64,000 bases of DNA from the NCBI GenBank assembly GCA_023269675.1, contig JAHFSX010000023.1, positions 35,902-99,901 on the forward strand. The letters are read 5' to 3'. The stretch is from Verrucomicrobiota bacterium. Its GTDB lineage: Bacteria; Verrucomicrobiota; Kiritimatiellia; RFP12; UBA1067. The notes beneath the pieces are model-generated. The model saw only the letters and a list, made by a program, of their open reading frames with translations, did no database searches and had not been told where the DNA came from. The translations under genes and the position numbers were made by a program. Of the stretch, positions 8,472-19,764 are shown one piece after another (the stretch's first letter is position 1; each line of letters starts with the position of its first letter).

Positions 8472-9109
8472 GGCGAGCAACCCTCGCGGTTCACGGAGTT
8501 TTGATGTCTTGCGTCAGTCCTTTGAAAATAGGCGCTTGCGGTCCGGGCGTCTGCCTGTTCTTGGCACACGCGGAGGGCCCGAAAAGCACGTGCCCTGATC
8601 CCATCTATAGGGGCGGATTCTAAAGTAAGCCCTTTACGGAATCAAGGCACAAACGCGACGCGACCCGGGGGGTGCGATTCAGTTTCGTTGAAACTGAGCC
8701 GCACCAAGGAGAATTCAGGAGTTGGGAGTTAGAAGTTGGTAACGCAAAAATGCCGCGCAAAAGAGGCGTTCGGCAAGGAGGAACCCTTCCGCGAACAACG
8801 TTTCTTGAGGCCATACGTTTGACCTCATTTTGAAGACGCGAACACGGACGATCGAGCATGGTACGAACACGTTCGTTGCCATGGCATTGCAACTCCTAAC
8901 TCCTAAATCCTAACTCCTCCTTCGGGTGTGGATTCAACAAAGTTGAATCACACCCGGGCGGAGGGCGCGCGAAACAACGGGCTTGTTGGCGGGGGCGGGG
9001 GAGGTGTATGCTGTCCGCCATGATCAGTGATCGGTTTCGGGGTGGCTCTCACGTGGGCCGGCGCGTCGGGGGGACGTGCGGAACCGGATCGCAAACGAAG
9101 GGGGAGAAG
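8472..9109. other. 638-base divergent spacer without a convincing gene
   Basis: The spacer lies between the sensor kinase and a Gfo/Idh/MocA gene. Short open frames here have no recognisable domain or ribosome-binding site. The centre is occupied by the inverted-repeat unit at 8668-8958. A weak promoter-like pair, TTGTTG (8983-8988), 18 bases, TATGCT (9007-9012), precedes the rightward gene. Confidence 0.6.
8668..8958. repeat. MITE-like inverted-repeat unit with terminal hairpins and heptad repeats
   Basis: The left end has a hairpin at 8671-8705 (16-base arms, 14 matched, loop GTT) followed by GGAGTT-type heptads to about 8738. The right end mirrors it: CTCCTAA heptads at 8890-8920, then a hairpin at 8924-8955 (GTGTGGATTCAAC / GTTGAATCACAC). 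Reverse-complementing the right end aligns with the left over about 70 bases, so the unit resembles a small non-autonomous element with terminal inverted repeats around about 150 unique bases. No transposase is present and target-site duplication was not established. Confidence 0.6.
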
Positions 9110-10471
9110 ATGAAGCAGGTCTCACGGCGGGAGTTTTTGCGTACCGGTGCGGCGGTCGCGGGCGCGGTGTCTTTGGCGGGTTGTTCCAGCGTTCCGATCG
9201 CGCGGGCATCGCGGCTTCGCAAGACGGGCGACAAGCTGAACATGGCGTTCATCGGTTCCGGCGGGCGCGGCGGTTCGAACCTCAAGGAGTTCTACGAGCT
9301 GGGCGAGCAGGTCGTGGCGCTGTGCGACGTCGACCGCGGGCGCCTCGACCATGCCGCGGGCGCGGTCAAGGCGCGCTGCCCGGACGTGCGGAAGTATCAG
9401 GATTTCCGCGAGCTGCTGGCCCAGGAGAAGGACCTCGACGCGGTGGTCGTCTCGACGCCGGACCACATGCACGCGGCGGCGGCCATCGCGGCCATGAAGC
9501 AGGGGTGCCACGTGTACGTCGAGAAGCCGCTGGTGCGGACCGTGTGGGAGGTGCGCCGCTTCGAGGAGGTCGCCAAACGTTGCGGCGTGGTGACCCAGAT
9601 GGGCAACAACGGCAACGGCACGGACGCGCAGCGCCGCAAGATCGAAGTCGTGCAGTCGGGCGTGCTGGGCGAGGTGTCGGAGATCCATGTCGCCACCGAC
9701 CGGCCGATCTGGCCGCAGGGGCTCGTCCGGCCCGCGGGCAGCGACCCGGTGCCTCCGGAACTGGCCTGGGAGTGCTGGCTCGGCGTCGCGCCGGAGCGGC
9801 CCTTCAAAAAGGACGTCTACCACGCCTTCAAGTGGCGCGGGTGGTTCGATTTCGGCACGGGCGCGATGGGCGACATCGCCTGCCACAGCATGAGCTTCTT
9901 CTTCCGCGCGCTGAAGCTGCGCGAGGTGCTGACCGCGGAGACGGTGAAGACGACCGAGAAGTTTTCCGAGACCTATCCGGCCGCGACGACCGTCAAGCTG
10001 ACGGTGCGCTCCGACGGCCAAAGCAAGCCCATCGCCGTGTACTGGTATGACGGCAACACCAAGCCCGGCGCCGAGGTGTGCCCCAAGGCGGTGGCCACGT
10101 GGGGCAGCATGCCGGGCGGCGTGATGATCATCGGGGAGCGGGGGACGCTCAGCAACGACGCGGTCTGCATGAAGGACGACGCGAAGTTCCGCGGGATCGC
10201 CCAGCACGACGCGACCAAGGATGTTCCGGTGACGCTGCCGCGCGTCAAGAGCCACCACTGGGAGTTCGCCGAGGCGGTCCGCGGCGGGGCCAAGCCGTAT
10301 TCGCACATCGACCACTCCGTGCCGCTGACCGAGCTGGTGCTGCTGGGGTGCATCTCGCAGCGGGTCGCCGGCGAGCTGAAATGGGATGCGGCGGCCTGCC
10401 GCTTCACCAACAGCGCCGAGGCGAACCGGCTGCTCAAGCCGTATGTCCGCGACGGCTGGCAGATCGGATAA
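9110..10471 (+). CDS. Tat-exported Gfo/Idh/MocA family oxidoreductase
   Basis: NAD(P)-dependent sugar/polyol dehydrogenase-like protein, 453 residues. A twin-arginine signal (SRREFLRTGAAVAG) ends in LAGCSS, which also looks like a lipobox, so it may be a Tat-exported lipoprotein. The Rossmann loop is IGSGGRGG at about 45-52, and the catalytic-type EKPL motif follows in HVYVEKPL. ATG 9110 is supported by GGGGGAGAAG directly upstream; the longer frame from 9008 is less likely. Exported Gfo/Idh/MocA proteins are abundant in Planctomycetes and Verrucomicrobia-like bacteria and may carry their cofactor across folded. The substrate is not predictable. Confidence 0.88.
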   Translation: MKQVSRREFLRTGAAVAGAVSLAGCSSVPIARASRLRKTGDKLNMAFIGSGGRGGSNLKEFYELGEQVVALCDVDRGRLDHAAGAVKARCPDVRKYQDFRELLAQEKDLDAVVVSTPDHMHAAAAIAAMKQGCHVYVEKPLVRTVWEVRRFEEVAKRCGVVTQMGNNGNGTDAQRRKIEVVQSGVLGEVSEIHVATDRPIWPQGLVRPAGSDPVPPELAWECWLGVAPERPFKKDVYHAFKWRGWFDFGTGAMGDIACHSMSFFFRALKLREVLTAETVKTTEKFSETYPAATTVKLTVRSDGQSKPIAVYWYDGNTKPGAEVCPKAVATWGSMPGGVMIIGERGTLSNDAVCMKDDAKFRGIAQHDATKDVPVTLPRVKSHHWEFAEAVRGGAKPYSHIDHSVPLTELVLLGCISQRVAGELKWDAAACRFTNSAEANRLLKPYVRDGWQIG

Positions 10472-10482
10472 AGGGAGCTCTG

Positions 10483-11365
10483 GCATGCGGGCGAGGGACG
10501 CTCGGGCATGCGGGCGAGGGACGCTCGGGCATGCGGGCGATGCGGACGAGCTTTTTGCCGCCTGCGGCGGACGGCGGATACGCCTCAAAAATCTAAGTCC
10601 GCCCTGCCCGCATGCGCTTCGCTTTTTGTGTGGGGAGAGAAGACAGACGGTTACGGGACGCGGTCGACATGCGCTGCGCTTTTTGTGTGGGGAGAGAAGA
10701 CAGACGGTTACGGGACGCGGTCGACATGCGCTGCGCTTTTTGTGTGGGGAGAGAAGACAGACGGTTACGGGACGCTCGGGAATGCGGGCGATGCGGACGA
10801 GCTTTTTGCCGCCTGCGGCGGACGGCGGGTACGCCTCAAAAATCTAAGTCCGCCCTGCCCGCATGCGCTTCGCTTTTTGTGTGGGGGAGAGAAGACAGAC
10901 GGTTACGGAACGCTCGGACATGCGGGCGATGCGGACGAGCTTTCTGCCGCCTGCGGCGGACGGCGGATACGCCTCAAAAATCTAAGTCCGCCCTGCCCGC
11001 ATGCGCTTCGCTTTTTGTGTGGGGGAGAGAAGACAGACGGTTACGGGACGCTCAGACATGCGGGCGATGCGGACGAGCTTTTTGCCGCCTGCGGCGGACG
11101 GCGGATACGCCTCAAAAATCTAAGTCCGCCCTGCCCGCATGCGCTTCGCTTTTTGTGTGGGGAGAGAAGACAGACGGTTACGGGACGCGGTCGACATGCG
11201 CTGCGCTTTTTGTGTGGGGAGAGAAGACGGACGGTTACGGGAGGCTCGGGCATGCGGGCGATGCGGACGAGCTTTTTGCCTCCTGCGGCGGACGGCGGAT
11301 ACGCCTCAAAAATCTAAGTCCGCCCTGCCCGCATGCGCTTCGCTTTTTTGTGGGAGGGGGACGGG
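10483..11365. repeat. Mosaic tandem-repeat array (23-, 57- and 137/138-bp units)
   Basis: Starts with three copies of a 23-bp unit (10483, 10506, 10529). Five long units follow, anchored at 10531, 10782, 10920, 11058 and 11252, each 137 or 138 bp. Between units 1-2 there are two extra 57-bp copies, and between 4-5 one copy. The 57-bp unit copies the last third of the long unit. Each long unit can form a stem between CATGCGGGC..GCGGAC-type arms (10530-10547 with 10597-10614 in unit 1), with a CCGCC/GGCGG hairpin inside. Copies are nearly identical, differing by single bases and a G4/G5 run, so the array is young or homogenised. Long open frames through it are repeat artefacts. Confidence 0.93.
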
Positions 11366-11573
11366 GGCGGGACGCACGCGCTTCGCGTTTTAGTGCCTTA
11401 CGACCAGAGAGCAGCGACAATAGCAAGTTGTTTTCCCGCCAAGACGTCAAGGGGCAAAGGGTTTCAGGATGACTTTGCATCTTTGCGCCTTTGCGGAAGA
11501 AGATATTCGGTTTTGGTGTCACGTTAGGGAGAGGGATGATTGAAGGCTAAAGGCTGAAACGAAAGGGACCCAG
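11366..11573. repeat. Spacer with short heptad-type repeats
   Basis: Contains CTTTGCATCTTTGCGCC-type repeats at 11473-11496 and AAGGCTA/AAGGCTG at 11543-11558. No gene or clear promoter is seen before the next ATG at 11574. Confidence 0.55.
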
Positions 11574-12416
11574 ATGAACACACGGCGGCAGTTTATGTTC
11601 AAGGCGGGGTGCGCGTGCGCGGCCCTCGCGGCGGTGCGCGGCCAGGCCGCGACGGAGATCGGCTCGAAGCGGATCCCGGTCGGGCTGCAACTCTACTCGT
11701 TCCGCAAGCAGGGCGAGAAGGACTTCGCGGGGATCATCAGGAAGGCGGCGGAGATCGGCTTTTCGGGCGTGGAGTTCGCAGGCTACGGGCCGTACGGCGA
11801 CAAGCCGGCGGAGCTGCGCAAGCTGCTCGACGGCGCGGGGCTCAAGGCGTTCGGCACGCACACGGGCTACAATCTGGTGATGCCGGAGCAGATCCGGAAG
11901 ACGATCGACTTCCACCAGACGATCGGCTGCGCGTACATCATCGTGCCGTGGATCGACCCCAAGCAGCTTGAGAGCCGGGAGGGCTGCCTCAAGGTCGCGG
12001 AGATCCTGACGCGCGCGAGCGAGACCGCGCAGGCCGCGGGCATGAATCTCGGGTACCACGCGCACGGCGGGGACTTCAAGAAGATTGACGGCGACCTCAC
12101 GGCCTGGGAGCTGCTGTTCGACCATACGCCCCAGGCGTTCATCCACCAGATCGACTTCGGCAACTGTCTGGGAGGCGGGGGCGATCCCTACAAGCTGGTC
12201 GAGCGCTATCCCGGACGTTCCCTCAGCGTGCATCTGAAGGAGCACGGCGGTCCGCAGGGAGCGGTGTTCGGCCAGGGCGTGGTGGACTTCAGGCGGGCGC
12301 TGGCGCTCTGCGAGACGGTCGGCGGCACGACCCGCTACATCGTCGAGCACGAGAGCGACCCCGAGCACGCCTTTGAGACGGCGAAGAAGTGCCTCGACTA
12401 CCTCAAGGCGCTCTGA
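11574..12416 (+). CDS. Exported xylose-isomerase-like TIM-barrel (sugar phosphate isomerase/epimerase family)
   Basis: AP-endonuclease-2/xylose-isomerase-like barrel of 280 residues. The N-terminus (MNTRRQFMFKAGCACAALAA) is a Tat-type signal. Barrel signatures include GLQLYS, GFSGVEFAG, the metal-binding region YHAHGGDF and VHLKEH near the end, followed by YIVEHE. These fit a divalent-metal isomerase or epimerase. An AAAGGGA box lies 8 bases before the ATG. It follows the exported Gfo/Idh/MocA gene after the tandem array; the two families often co-occur in sugar oxidation modules, but the exact reaction is unknown. A similar gene is at 49046-49885. Confidence 0.85.
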   Translation: MNTRRQFMFKAGCACAALAAVRGQAATEIGSKRIPVGLQLYSFRKQGEKDFAGIIRKAAEIGFSGVEFAGYGPYGDKPAELRKLLDGAGLKAFGTHTGYNLVMPEQIRKTIDFHQTIGCAYIIVPWIDPKQLESREGCLKVAEILTRASETAQAAGMNLGYHAHGGDFKKIDGDLTAWELLFDHTPQAFIHQIDFGNCLGGGGDPYKLVERYPGRSLSVHLKEHGGPQGAVFGQGVVDFRRALALCETVGGTTRYIVEHESDPEHAFETAKKCLDYLKAL

Positions 12417-12678
12417 AAAATTTAGGAGTTAGGAGTTAGGAGTTAGGAGTTAGGAGTTAGCCCGCAGCCCGCGGAGCGGGGGCAAACGGCGGGGTGCCTT
12501 TTTGAACGATTAAGATTAAGATTAGGATTAAGATTACGAAGGGTTCCAGATCCCTCCTAATCGTAATCAGGTTGAAGTGATCGCCAGGGAGCGGGGAGCC
12601 CGGAGGCGGGCTCCTCCAAAACTCCCGGCTTCGAACGGGTGCGATTCAAGTCAAACGGAACTGAATCGCATCCGTCGC
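12417..12678. repeat. Composite repeat spacer: TTAGGAG array, GATTAA array and terminal hairpins
   Basis: TTAGGAG is repeated 5.6 times at 12422-12460. A hexamer array based on GATTAA/GATTAG lies at 12508-12537. A GGAGCCCG/CGGGCTCC hairpin follows at about 12595-12614. At 12636-12674 a long hairpin has arms CGGGTGCGATTCAAG and a 13/15 matching partner, related to the hairpins at 8671 and 8924. It abuts the citrate synthase stop and lies between convergent genes, so it may serve as a bidirectional transcript end. Confidence 0.8.
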
Positions 12679-14007
<1,329 letters not shown>

Positions 14008-14044
14008 CAAGGGTTCTTCCTTCTAAGGGGTAAGGGTCACGACG

Positions 14045-14824
14045 TCAGAGCGGGGGCGGCAGCCGGCGCTGCGCGAAAAACCAGGTCAGCACCGACGGAT
14101 CGCTATAGGTGCGCGTCCAGACATCGTGTCCGGCCTCGGGATACTCGCGGTATTGGACCGCGCCGCCGCAGGCTTGCAGCGCCTTGAACATCTCGCGTGA
14201 GCGCGTGACCGGCACGGCGGTGTCCTTGTCGCCGTGGAACGTCCAGATGGGGATGCCCTTGATGTCCTGCGCGCGGGCGGCGTCGCCGCCGCCGCAGATC
14301 GGCAGGGCGGCCGCGAAGAGCGCGGGCTCGCGCTGGATCGCGTCCCAGGTGCCGTAGCCGCCCATCGAGACCCCGGTCACGTAGACGCGTGCGGTGTCGA
14401 CCGGCAGGGAGGCCATCTTTTCCCGGAGCAGGGCCAGCGCCAGACGCATGGACGGCGAGGGCTGGGCGGGCATGGAGTGGCTCGGGGCGGCCCAGGGCAC
14501 GTCCACCCACTGCTGGCCGGCGGGGCACTGGGGCACGAGGATGATGGCGGGGTCGCCGGCGGCGGCGCCGTGCCGGATCAGGGCGAGCACGCCGTGCTTG
14601 AGCTGGCTGACGTTGTTGGTGCCGCGTTCGCCCGCGCCGTGGAGGAAGATCACGAGCGGCAGTTTTTTATCCGCCGGGAGGTTCCCGGGCAGGAAGAGGC
14701 GGTAGTTGAGCGTTTCTCCGGCTGGCGTGGTAAACACTTCCGGGGTCGTGAGTTCCAGAGCGGTTTCAGCGCAGAGGGTGGCGCAAAACGTGCCGGCGCA
14801 GAGGGCGGTCGCGATCAGTTTCAT
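14045..14824 (-). CDS. Exported alpha/beta hydrolase (PHB-depolymerase/dienelactone-hydrolase-like esterase)
   Basis: 259-residue secreted esterase with an N-terminal signal (MKLIATALCAGTFCATLCAE). The fold starts with PLVIFLHGAGERG (oxyanion region) and VPQCPAG. The nucleophile is in TGVSMGGYG, the likely acid in WTFHGDKDTAVP and the histidine in PEAGHDVW. This pattern is common in putative carbohydrate or phenolic-acid esterases attached to polysaccharide degraders. The ATG at 14824 is chosen because the signal peptide starts there; the open frame extends to 14929. The 37-base gap to the citrate synthase gene downstream is short but function gives no link. Confidence 0.82.
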   Translation of the reverse strand: MKLIATALCAGTFCATLCAETALELTTPEVFTTPAGETLNYRLFLPGNLPADKKLPLVIFLHGAGERGTNNVSQLKHGVLALIRHGAAAGDPAIILVPQCPAGQQWVDVPWAAPSHSMPAQPSPSMRLALALLREKMASLPVDTARVYVTGVSMGGYGTWDAIQREPALFAAALPICGGGDAARAQDIKGIPIWTFHGDKDTAVPVTRSREMFKALQACGGAVQYREYPEAGHDVWTRTYSDPSVLTWFFAQRRLPPPL

Positions 14825-15002
14825 AGCGGCTCCTGGGTGGGGAAGCGGGGGGGGCAGACCGTCGCACCGGCGGCGGTCCCACGGCTTCCGAAGCGTGTAA
14901 GCATAGCAACGCGGCCGCCCCCCTGTCAAACGCGGGCCTGTTTGGCCGTTTGTTTTTAGCGTCCGACGGTCAATAGACTGGCCTTTTTACACCGGAATCC
15001 TC

Positions 15003-15008
15003 TATACT
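15003..15008 (+). promoter_or_regulatory. TATACT -10-like element before the pyrophosphatase gene
   Basis: TATACTGG begins at 15003, 18 bases before the ATG. No good -35 is seen at 16-18 bases, so only the -10 is supported. The same octamer occurs in the bioB and 42.2 kb promoters. Confidence 0.5.
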
Positions 15009-15025
15009 GGACAGGCAAACACGTC

Positions 15026-16702
15026 ATGGAAAGAAAAACCTATGTTATCGGCCATCGAAATCCCGACACGGATTCGATCGTGTCCGCCATCGCCTATGCG
15101 GAACTCAAGAGGCAGCAGGGATTGCAGAACTGTTTTCCCGCCCGTGCCGGCAAGCTGACGCCGCAGACGGAATACATCCTGGAGCGGTTCCGCATTCCGA
15201 CGCCGGTGTACATCCCCGACCTGGTTCCCAAAGTCGGCTACTTCCTGTCCCAACCGCCCGTCACGGTCACCGAATCGACCTCGCTGTGGGACGCGCTGGA
15301 TAAGATGGACCGTGAGGACGTGAACATCCTGCCGGTGGTGGACGAGGCCGGGCGCTACAAGGCGTTGCTCAACCATAACGCTTTCGCGCGCAACATCATG
15401 CGCAAGATCAACCCCCACCGCAAGGCGATCATCCCGACCAGCATCAACCTGCTGGTCCAGACGCTCAAGGCGCAGCCGCTGGTGACCTTTGGCGGCGACG
15501 ACGTGGTGAAGTCCCGGATCCTGGTGGCGGGCTCGTCGACGGAGTCGTTCATTCAGCATCTGGACGCGGAGATCCCGGCCAACGCGCTGGTGCTGACGGG
15601 CGACCGCGAGGACATCCAGCGCTACAGCATCGAGCGCGGCGCGCGGGCGGTGATCGTCACCAACGGCATGCCGCTGGCCAAGGGGCTGCGCGAGCTGGCC
15701 GAGCAGCGCAAGGTGTCGGTCATCATTTCGCCGTACGACACCTCCTCGACGGCCTTCCTGATCCTCTATTCCACGCCGGTGCGGACCATGACCGACGAGA
15801 CCGCCAAACCGGTGAATGCGGGCAGCTACGTGCGCACGATCCGCGAGGCGCTCGCCGCGACCCCGTCCCGCTGTTTGCCGGTGGTGGACGACAACGACGT
15901 GGTCATCGGCGTCTTTTCCGAGAGCGACCTGATCAAGGAACCCAACATCGACATCATCATGGTCGATCACAACGAGCTGGGGCAGGCGGTCGAGGGCATG
16001 GAGCATTACCGCATTCTCGAAATTCTGGACCACCACCGCCTCGGCAATTTCTCGACGCGCTACCCGATCACCTTCATCAACCGCGTGGTGGGCGCGACCT
16101 CGACGATCGTGGCGGGCATGTACGTCGAGCAGAAAGCGGTGCTCACCCCCGGCGTCGCGGCGCTGCTCTTGGCGGGCATCCTGACCGACACCCTGATGCT
16201 GCGCTCCGCGACCACGACGGACACCGACCGGGAGACGGCGGAACACCTGGCCGGACTGGTGGATTTGGACATCGAAACGTTCGGCCGCGACATTTTCAAC
16301 AGCGCCCGCCATCTGACCGACGTCCCGGCGCACGATATCCTGGGAATGGACGCCAAACCCTACGGGGCCTGCGGCAAGAAGTTCGTCGTGAGCCAGGTGG
16401 AGGTGAACTCGACCGAGGAGCTGGTGGGGCGCAAAGGCGAGCTCTTGGCCGCCCTGGCCCGCAAGCGCGAGGCCGAGGGGCTTTATTTCGTGGCGCTCAT
16501 GATCACCGACATCACGGCGCTGAGCTCGGTGCTCCTGATCGACGGGGTGCCGGAATTCATCCGGCGCATCGCTTTCCCGCGGGTGGATGACCGGATCTTC
16601 ATGTGCCGGGATATCCTTTCGCGCAAGAAACAGCTGATCCCGTTGCTGATCGAGCAGATGGAGGCCGTGTTGGGCCAGAGCGACCGGGCGAGCGTGCGGT
16701 AG
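15026..16702 (+). CDS. ppaC: Manganese-dependent inorganic pyrophosphatase with CBS/DRTGG regulatory insert
   Basis: Family II (DHH) pyrophosphatase hydrolysing PPi to phosphate in the cytoplasm. Residues 1-70 hold GHRNPDTDS with Mn ligands; a first CBS-like repeat is near 75-125, a DRTGG-type stretch is about 140-240, and a second CBS repeat ([16 protein letters not shown]) is near 272-310. The catalytic core resumes with [14 protein letters not shown] and the DHHA2 domain, ending in the diagnostic SRKKQ close to the C-terminus. At 558 residues it matches CBS-PPases, which adenine nucleotides regulate. SRKKQ argues against a GdpP-type c-di-AMP phosphodiesterase despite the neighbouring cdaA. 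It is 56 bases upstream of ftsH. Confidence 0.95.
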   Translation: MERKTYVIGHRNPDTDSIVSAIAYAELKRQQGLQNCFPARAGKLTPQTEYILERFRIPTPVYIPDLVPKVGYFLSQPPVTVTESTSLWDALDKMDREDVNILPVVDEAGRYKALLNHNAFARNIMRKINPHRKAIIPTSINLLVQTLKAQPLVTFGGDDVVKSRILVAGSSTESFIQHLDAEIPANALVLTGDREDIQRYSIERGARAVIVTNGMPLAKGLRELAEQRKVSVIISPYDTSSTAFLILYSTPVRTMTDETAKPVNAGSYVRTIREALAATPSRCLPVVDDNDVVIGVFSESDLIKEPNIDIIMVDHNELGQAVEGMEHYRILEILDHHRLGNFSTRYPITFINRVVGATSTIVAGMYVEQKAVLTPGVAALLLAGILTDTLMLRSATTTDTDRETAEHLAGLVDLDIETFGRDIFNSARHLTDVPAHDILGMDAKPYGACGKKFVVSQVEVNSTEELVGRKGELLAALARKREAEGLYFVALMITDITALSSVLLIDGVPEFIRRIAFPRVDDRIFMCRDILSRKKQLIPLLIEQMEAVLGQSDRASVR

Positions 16703-16758
16703 CCCGGCGATTTTTCGCATTGCCCGCATGGGCTCAGAAAAAGTATCATACAAAACTT

Positions 16759-18831
16759 ATGGCAAATGAGAATAACAACAAGAGCGAGCTGCCGAAAACG
16801 CCGCCCGTGATGCCCGCCCCGGGCGAGAAGCAGGAGGGCGGCGCGACAGCGGGCGCCCTGCCGCCGAAAAGGGTCTTCGGAGCCTGGCTGGCCGTCGGCA
16901 TGGTGCTGCTCTTCATGGTGGGAATGCTTTACTACAAGCCCGAGAGCGAACTCAAGCCGATGGATCAACTGGAGTTCCGCCGCCTGGCGAACACGAACAT
17001 GATCGAGAAGGTCGAGTGGGTGCGCGAGGCCAACGGCATGACCTACCTGCGCGGCACGAAGAAGGGCGAGTCCAAGGAGCGTTTCCGCGTGAACGTGCTC
17101 CCCTCGGAAAACCTGGAGCAGTTTCTGCTGGACCGGAAGATTGCTTGCCCCCTGGTCTACAACAACAACGTGTTCGGCTCGCTGCTGCGCGAGATGCTGC
17201 CGGTCGTCGTGATTCTCGTCATCCTGTATTTCGTCTTCATGCGGCAGATCAAGTCCGCCAACATGGGCGCGATGAGCTTCGGCAAGAGCCGGGCGAAGAT
17301 GCTGAACCAGGACAAGAAGAAGCTCACCTTCGCGAACGTGGCCGGCATCAAGGAGGCCAAGGAGGAGGTGCAGGAGATCGTGGAGTTCCTGAAGGAGCCG
17401 CAGAAGTTCCAGAAGCTGGGCGGGCGCATCCCCAAGGGCGTGCTGCTGATGGGGCCTCCAGGCACCGGCAAGACCCTGCTGGCCAAGGCGATCGCGGGCG
17501 AGGCGGGCGTGCCGTTCTTCAACATCAGCGGGTCGGACTTCGTGGAGATGTTCGTGGGCGTGGGCGCGTCGCGCGTGCGCGACATGTTCGAGCAGGGCAA
17601 GAAGCACGCGCCCTGCCTGATCTTCATCGACGAGATCGACGCCGTGGGACGCAGCCGCTTCTCCGGCATCGGCGGCGGGCATGACGAGCGCGAGCAGACG
17701 CTCAACGCGCTGCTGGTGGAGATGGACGGGTTCGAGACCTCGGAGGGCGTGATCATCATCGCGGCGACCAACCGCGCGGACGTGCTGGATTCCGCGCTGC
17801 TGCGGCCGGGCCGGTTCGACCGCCAGATCATCATCGACCTGCCGACGCTGACGGGGCGCGAGGAGATCCTGCGGATGCACGCCGAGAAGGTCAAGCTGGC
17901 GGAGAACGCCGATCTGTCCCGGATCGCGCGCGGCACGCCGGGCTTCTCCGGCGCGGACCTCGCCAACCTGCTGAACGAGGCCGCGCTGCTGGCGGCGCGC
18001 CTGGGCAAATCGGCGATCGAACACATCGACCTCGAAGAGGCCCGCGACAAGGTGCTGTGGGGCCGCGAGCGCCGCAGCCGCGCGATGGAAGACCGCGAGC
18101 GGCGGATCACCGCCTGGCATGAGGCGGGACACGCGCTGCTGCAGGTGCTGTGCGAGCACACCGAGCCCTTGCACAAGGTGACGATCATCCCGCGCGGCCA
18201 GGCCCTGGGTGCCACCATGTCGCTGCCGGAGCGCGACGTGCTCAACCGCTCCAAGCGCGAGCTGCTGGATCAGCTGGTGGTGCTGATGGGCGGCCGGATC
18301 GCGGAGCACCTCTTCACGGGCGACGTCTCGACCGGCGCGCGCATGGACATCAAGATGGCTAGCGACACCGCCCGCAAGATGATCTGCGCCTTCGGCATGA
18401 GCGACGTGTTCGGCTTCCAGTCGTTCGGCGACTCGAGCCTGGAGCCGCTCTTCGTCGGGCGCGAGGCGGCGCGCAGCCCGACCTACAGCGAAGACACGGC
18501 CAAGAAGATCGACGAAGAGGTCGCGCGCCTGGTGTCCGAGGCCTATGCGCGGGCGGACAAGATCATTACGGCGAACCGTGAGCAGCTCGAAAAGCTGGTC
18601 GAGCATCTGCTGGAGGCCGAGACGATGGACGGTCGCGATGTGGAAGAGCTGCTGAAGCAGGGACGCATCCTGAGCGAGGCGGAGCGTGCCGCGCAGAAAC
18701 GCGAGACCGAGGGGCCGGCGCAGCCCGACGCGCAGCCTGCGGCGCAGCCGACGGCGGAGCCGGACCCGGCCGCCGTGGCCGCCGCCGGGGAGCCGCCGCA
18801 ACCGCCGCCCTTGCCCAAGGAGCCGTGTTAA
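16759..18831 (+). CDS. ftsH: ATP-dependent zinc metalloprotease FtsH
   Basis: Membrane-anchored AAA+ protease that degrades misfolded membrane proteins and regulators. The 690-residue chain has a charged N-terminus, TM1 (about 40-58), a periplasmic segment of roughly 85 residues, TM2 (about 146-162), the AAA domain with GPPGTGKT (232-239) and DEID (291-294), the SRH, and the M41 zinc motif HEAGH (454-458). The C-terminus ends in a Pro/Ala-rich tail ([10 protein letters not shown]...). ATG 16759 starts a typical FtsH N-terminus; the ribosome-binding site is weak. It leads a rightward block with folP, cdaA and cdaR, an ftsH-folP adjacency seen in many bacteria. Confidence 0.97.
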   Translation: MANENNNKSELPKTPPVMPAPGEKQEGGATAGALPPKRVFGAWLAVGMVLLFMVGMLYYKPESELKPMDQLEFRRLANTNMIEKVEWVREANGMTYLRGTKKGESKERFRVNVLPSENLEQFLLDRKIACPLVYNNNVFGSLLREMLPVVVILVILYFVFMRQIKSANMGAMSFGKSRAKMLNQDKKKLTFANVAGIKEAKEEVQEIVEFLKEPQKFQKLGGRIPKGVLLMGPPGTGKTLLAKAIAGEAGVPFFNISGSDFVEMFVGVGASRVRDMFEQGKKHAPCLIFIDEIDAVGRSRFSGIGGGHDEREQTLNALLVEMDGFETSEGVIIIAATNRADVLDSALLRPGRFDRQIIIDLPTLTGREEILRMHAEKVKLAENADLSRIARGTPGFSGADLANLLNEAALLAARLGKSAIEHIDLEEARDKVLWGRERRSRAMEDRERRITAWHEAGHALLQVLCEHTEPLHKVTIIPRGQALGATMSLPERDVLNRSKRELLDQLVVLMGGRIAEHLFTGDVSTGARMDIKMASDTARKMICAFGMSDVFGFQSFGDSSLEPLFVGREAARSPTYSEDTAKKIDEEVARLVSEAYARADKIITANREQLEKLVEHLLEAETMDGRDVEELLKQGRILSEAERAAQKRETEGPAQPDAQPAAQPTAEPDPAAVAAAGEPPQPPPLPKEPC

Positions 18832-18891
18832 CCGAGTGTGGCGTGTGTCGACGGGCCGGACGTGTATCCGGTGCGGGAGAGAGACGGACCC

Positions 18892-19764
18892 ATGTGTGCC
18901 GAAACGCAAGAGCGCGTGTGGCGTTGCTGTGACCGGCTGATCCCGCTCGGGCGGACGCTGGTCATGGGGATCGTCAATGTGACGCCGGACTCGTTCTCCG
19001 ACGGCGGGCGGTGGCCCGATGCCGGCGGCGCCGTGGCGCACGGGCTGCGGCTGGCGGCCGAGGGCGCGGACCTGCTGGACGTCGGAGGCGAGTCGACGCG
19101 GCCGGGCGCGGCCGAGGTCGACGAGGCGGAGGAGCTGCGGCGGGTGGTGCCGGTGGTCCGGGCGCTGGCGGCGCAGGGCGGCGTGCCGGTTTCGGTGGAC
19201 ACGCGGCGGCCGGCGGTGGCGCGGGCGGCGGTCGCGGCCGGGGCCTGCATCGTCAACGACATCCTGCCGTTCGCGGGGGATGCGGCCATGGCGGCGGCGG
19301 TGCGCGAGACCCGGGCGGGTGTGGTGCTGATGCACATGCGGGGCACGCCGCAGACCATGGCGGGGCTCGCCGCGTATGACGATGTGGTGGCGGAGGTCTG
19401 CGCGGCGCTGCAGGCGGCGCTGGCTTACGCGGAGGCGCAGGGGATCGCGCGCGACCGGGTGGTGATCGACCCGGGGATCGGGTTCGCGAAAACGACGGCG
19501 CACAATGTGGCGTTGCTGGCGGCGACCGCGCGGCTGGCGCGGCTGGCGCCGGTGCTGGTGGGCGCGTCGCGCAAGCGGTTCATCGGCGAGCTGTGCGGCG
19601 AGGCGTGCGCGGCCGAGCGGGTCGGCGGCAGCGTGGGAGCGGCGATCTGGTGCGCGCTGCAGGGCGCGGCGGTGGTCCGCGTGCACGATGTGCGGGCCAC
19701 CCGTCAGGCGTTGACGGTGGCGCGGGCGTTGGCGGATAAGGAAAGTTTTGGCGCGCATGTTTGA
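18892..19764 (+). CDS. folP: Dihydropteroate synthase FolP
   Basis: Condenses p-aminobenzoate with dihydropterin pyrophosphate in folate synthesis. The 290-residue barrel shows GIVNVTPDSFSDGG, DVGGESTRPGA, DTRRP, NDI, DPGIGFAKT and GASRKRFIGEL, the complete set of DHPS signatures. ATG 18892 is chosen with a GGGAGAGAGA stretch upstream; a GTG at 18838 would add 18 residues. The 3' end overlaps the cdaA start by 8 bases, so folate and c-di-AMP genes are translationally coupled. Position directly after ftsH is a common arrangement. Confidence 0.96.
   Translation: MCAETQERVWRCCDRLIPLGRTLVMGIVNVTPDSFSDGGRWPDAGGAVAHGLRLAAEGADLLDVGGESTRPGAAEVDEAEELRRVVPVVRALAAQGGVPVSVDTRRPAVARAAVAAGACIVNDILPFAGDAAMAAAVRETRAGVVLMHMRGTPQTMAGLAAYDDVVAEVCAALQAALAYAEAQGIARDRVVIDPGIGFAKTTAHNVALLAATARLARLAPVLVGASRKRFIGELCGEACAAERVGGSVGAAIWCALQGAAVVRVHDVRATRQALTVARALADKESFGAHV

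Noticed and set aside
8620..8892. 90-codon minus-strand ORF
   Set aside because: It lies inside the inverted-repeat unit, lacks a ribosome-binding site and encodes low-complexity repeat translation.
10483..11365. Tandem array as a CRISPR locus
   Set aside because: Units are 57-138 bp with no unique spacers and there are no cas genes.
10508..11472. Long repetitive ORFs (150-290 codons) in the tandem array
   Set aside because: All forward frames stay open only because unit lengths are multiples of three and lack stops; no ribosome-binding site, no plausible fold, and a G4/G5 run shifts frame between units.
15026..16702. GdpP/DhhP-type c-di-AMP phosphodiesterase
   Set aside because: The C-terminal SRKKQ and the CBS/DRTGG insertion are diagnostic of family II pyrophosphatases.
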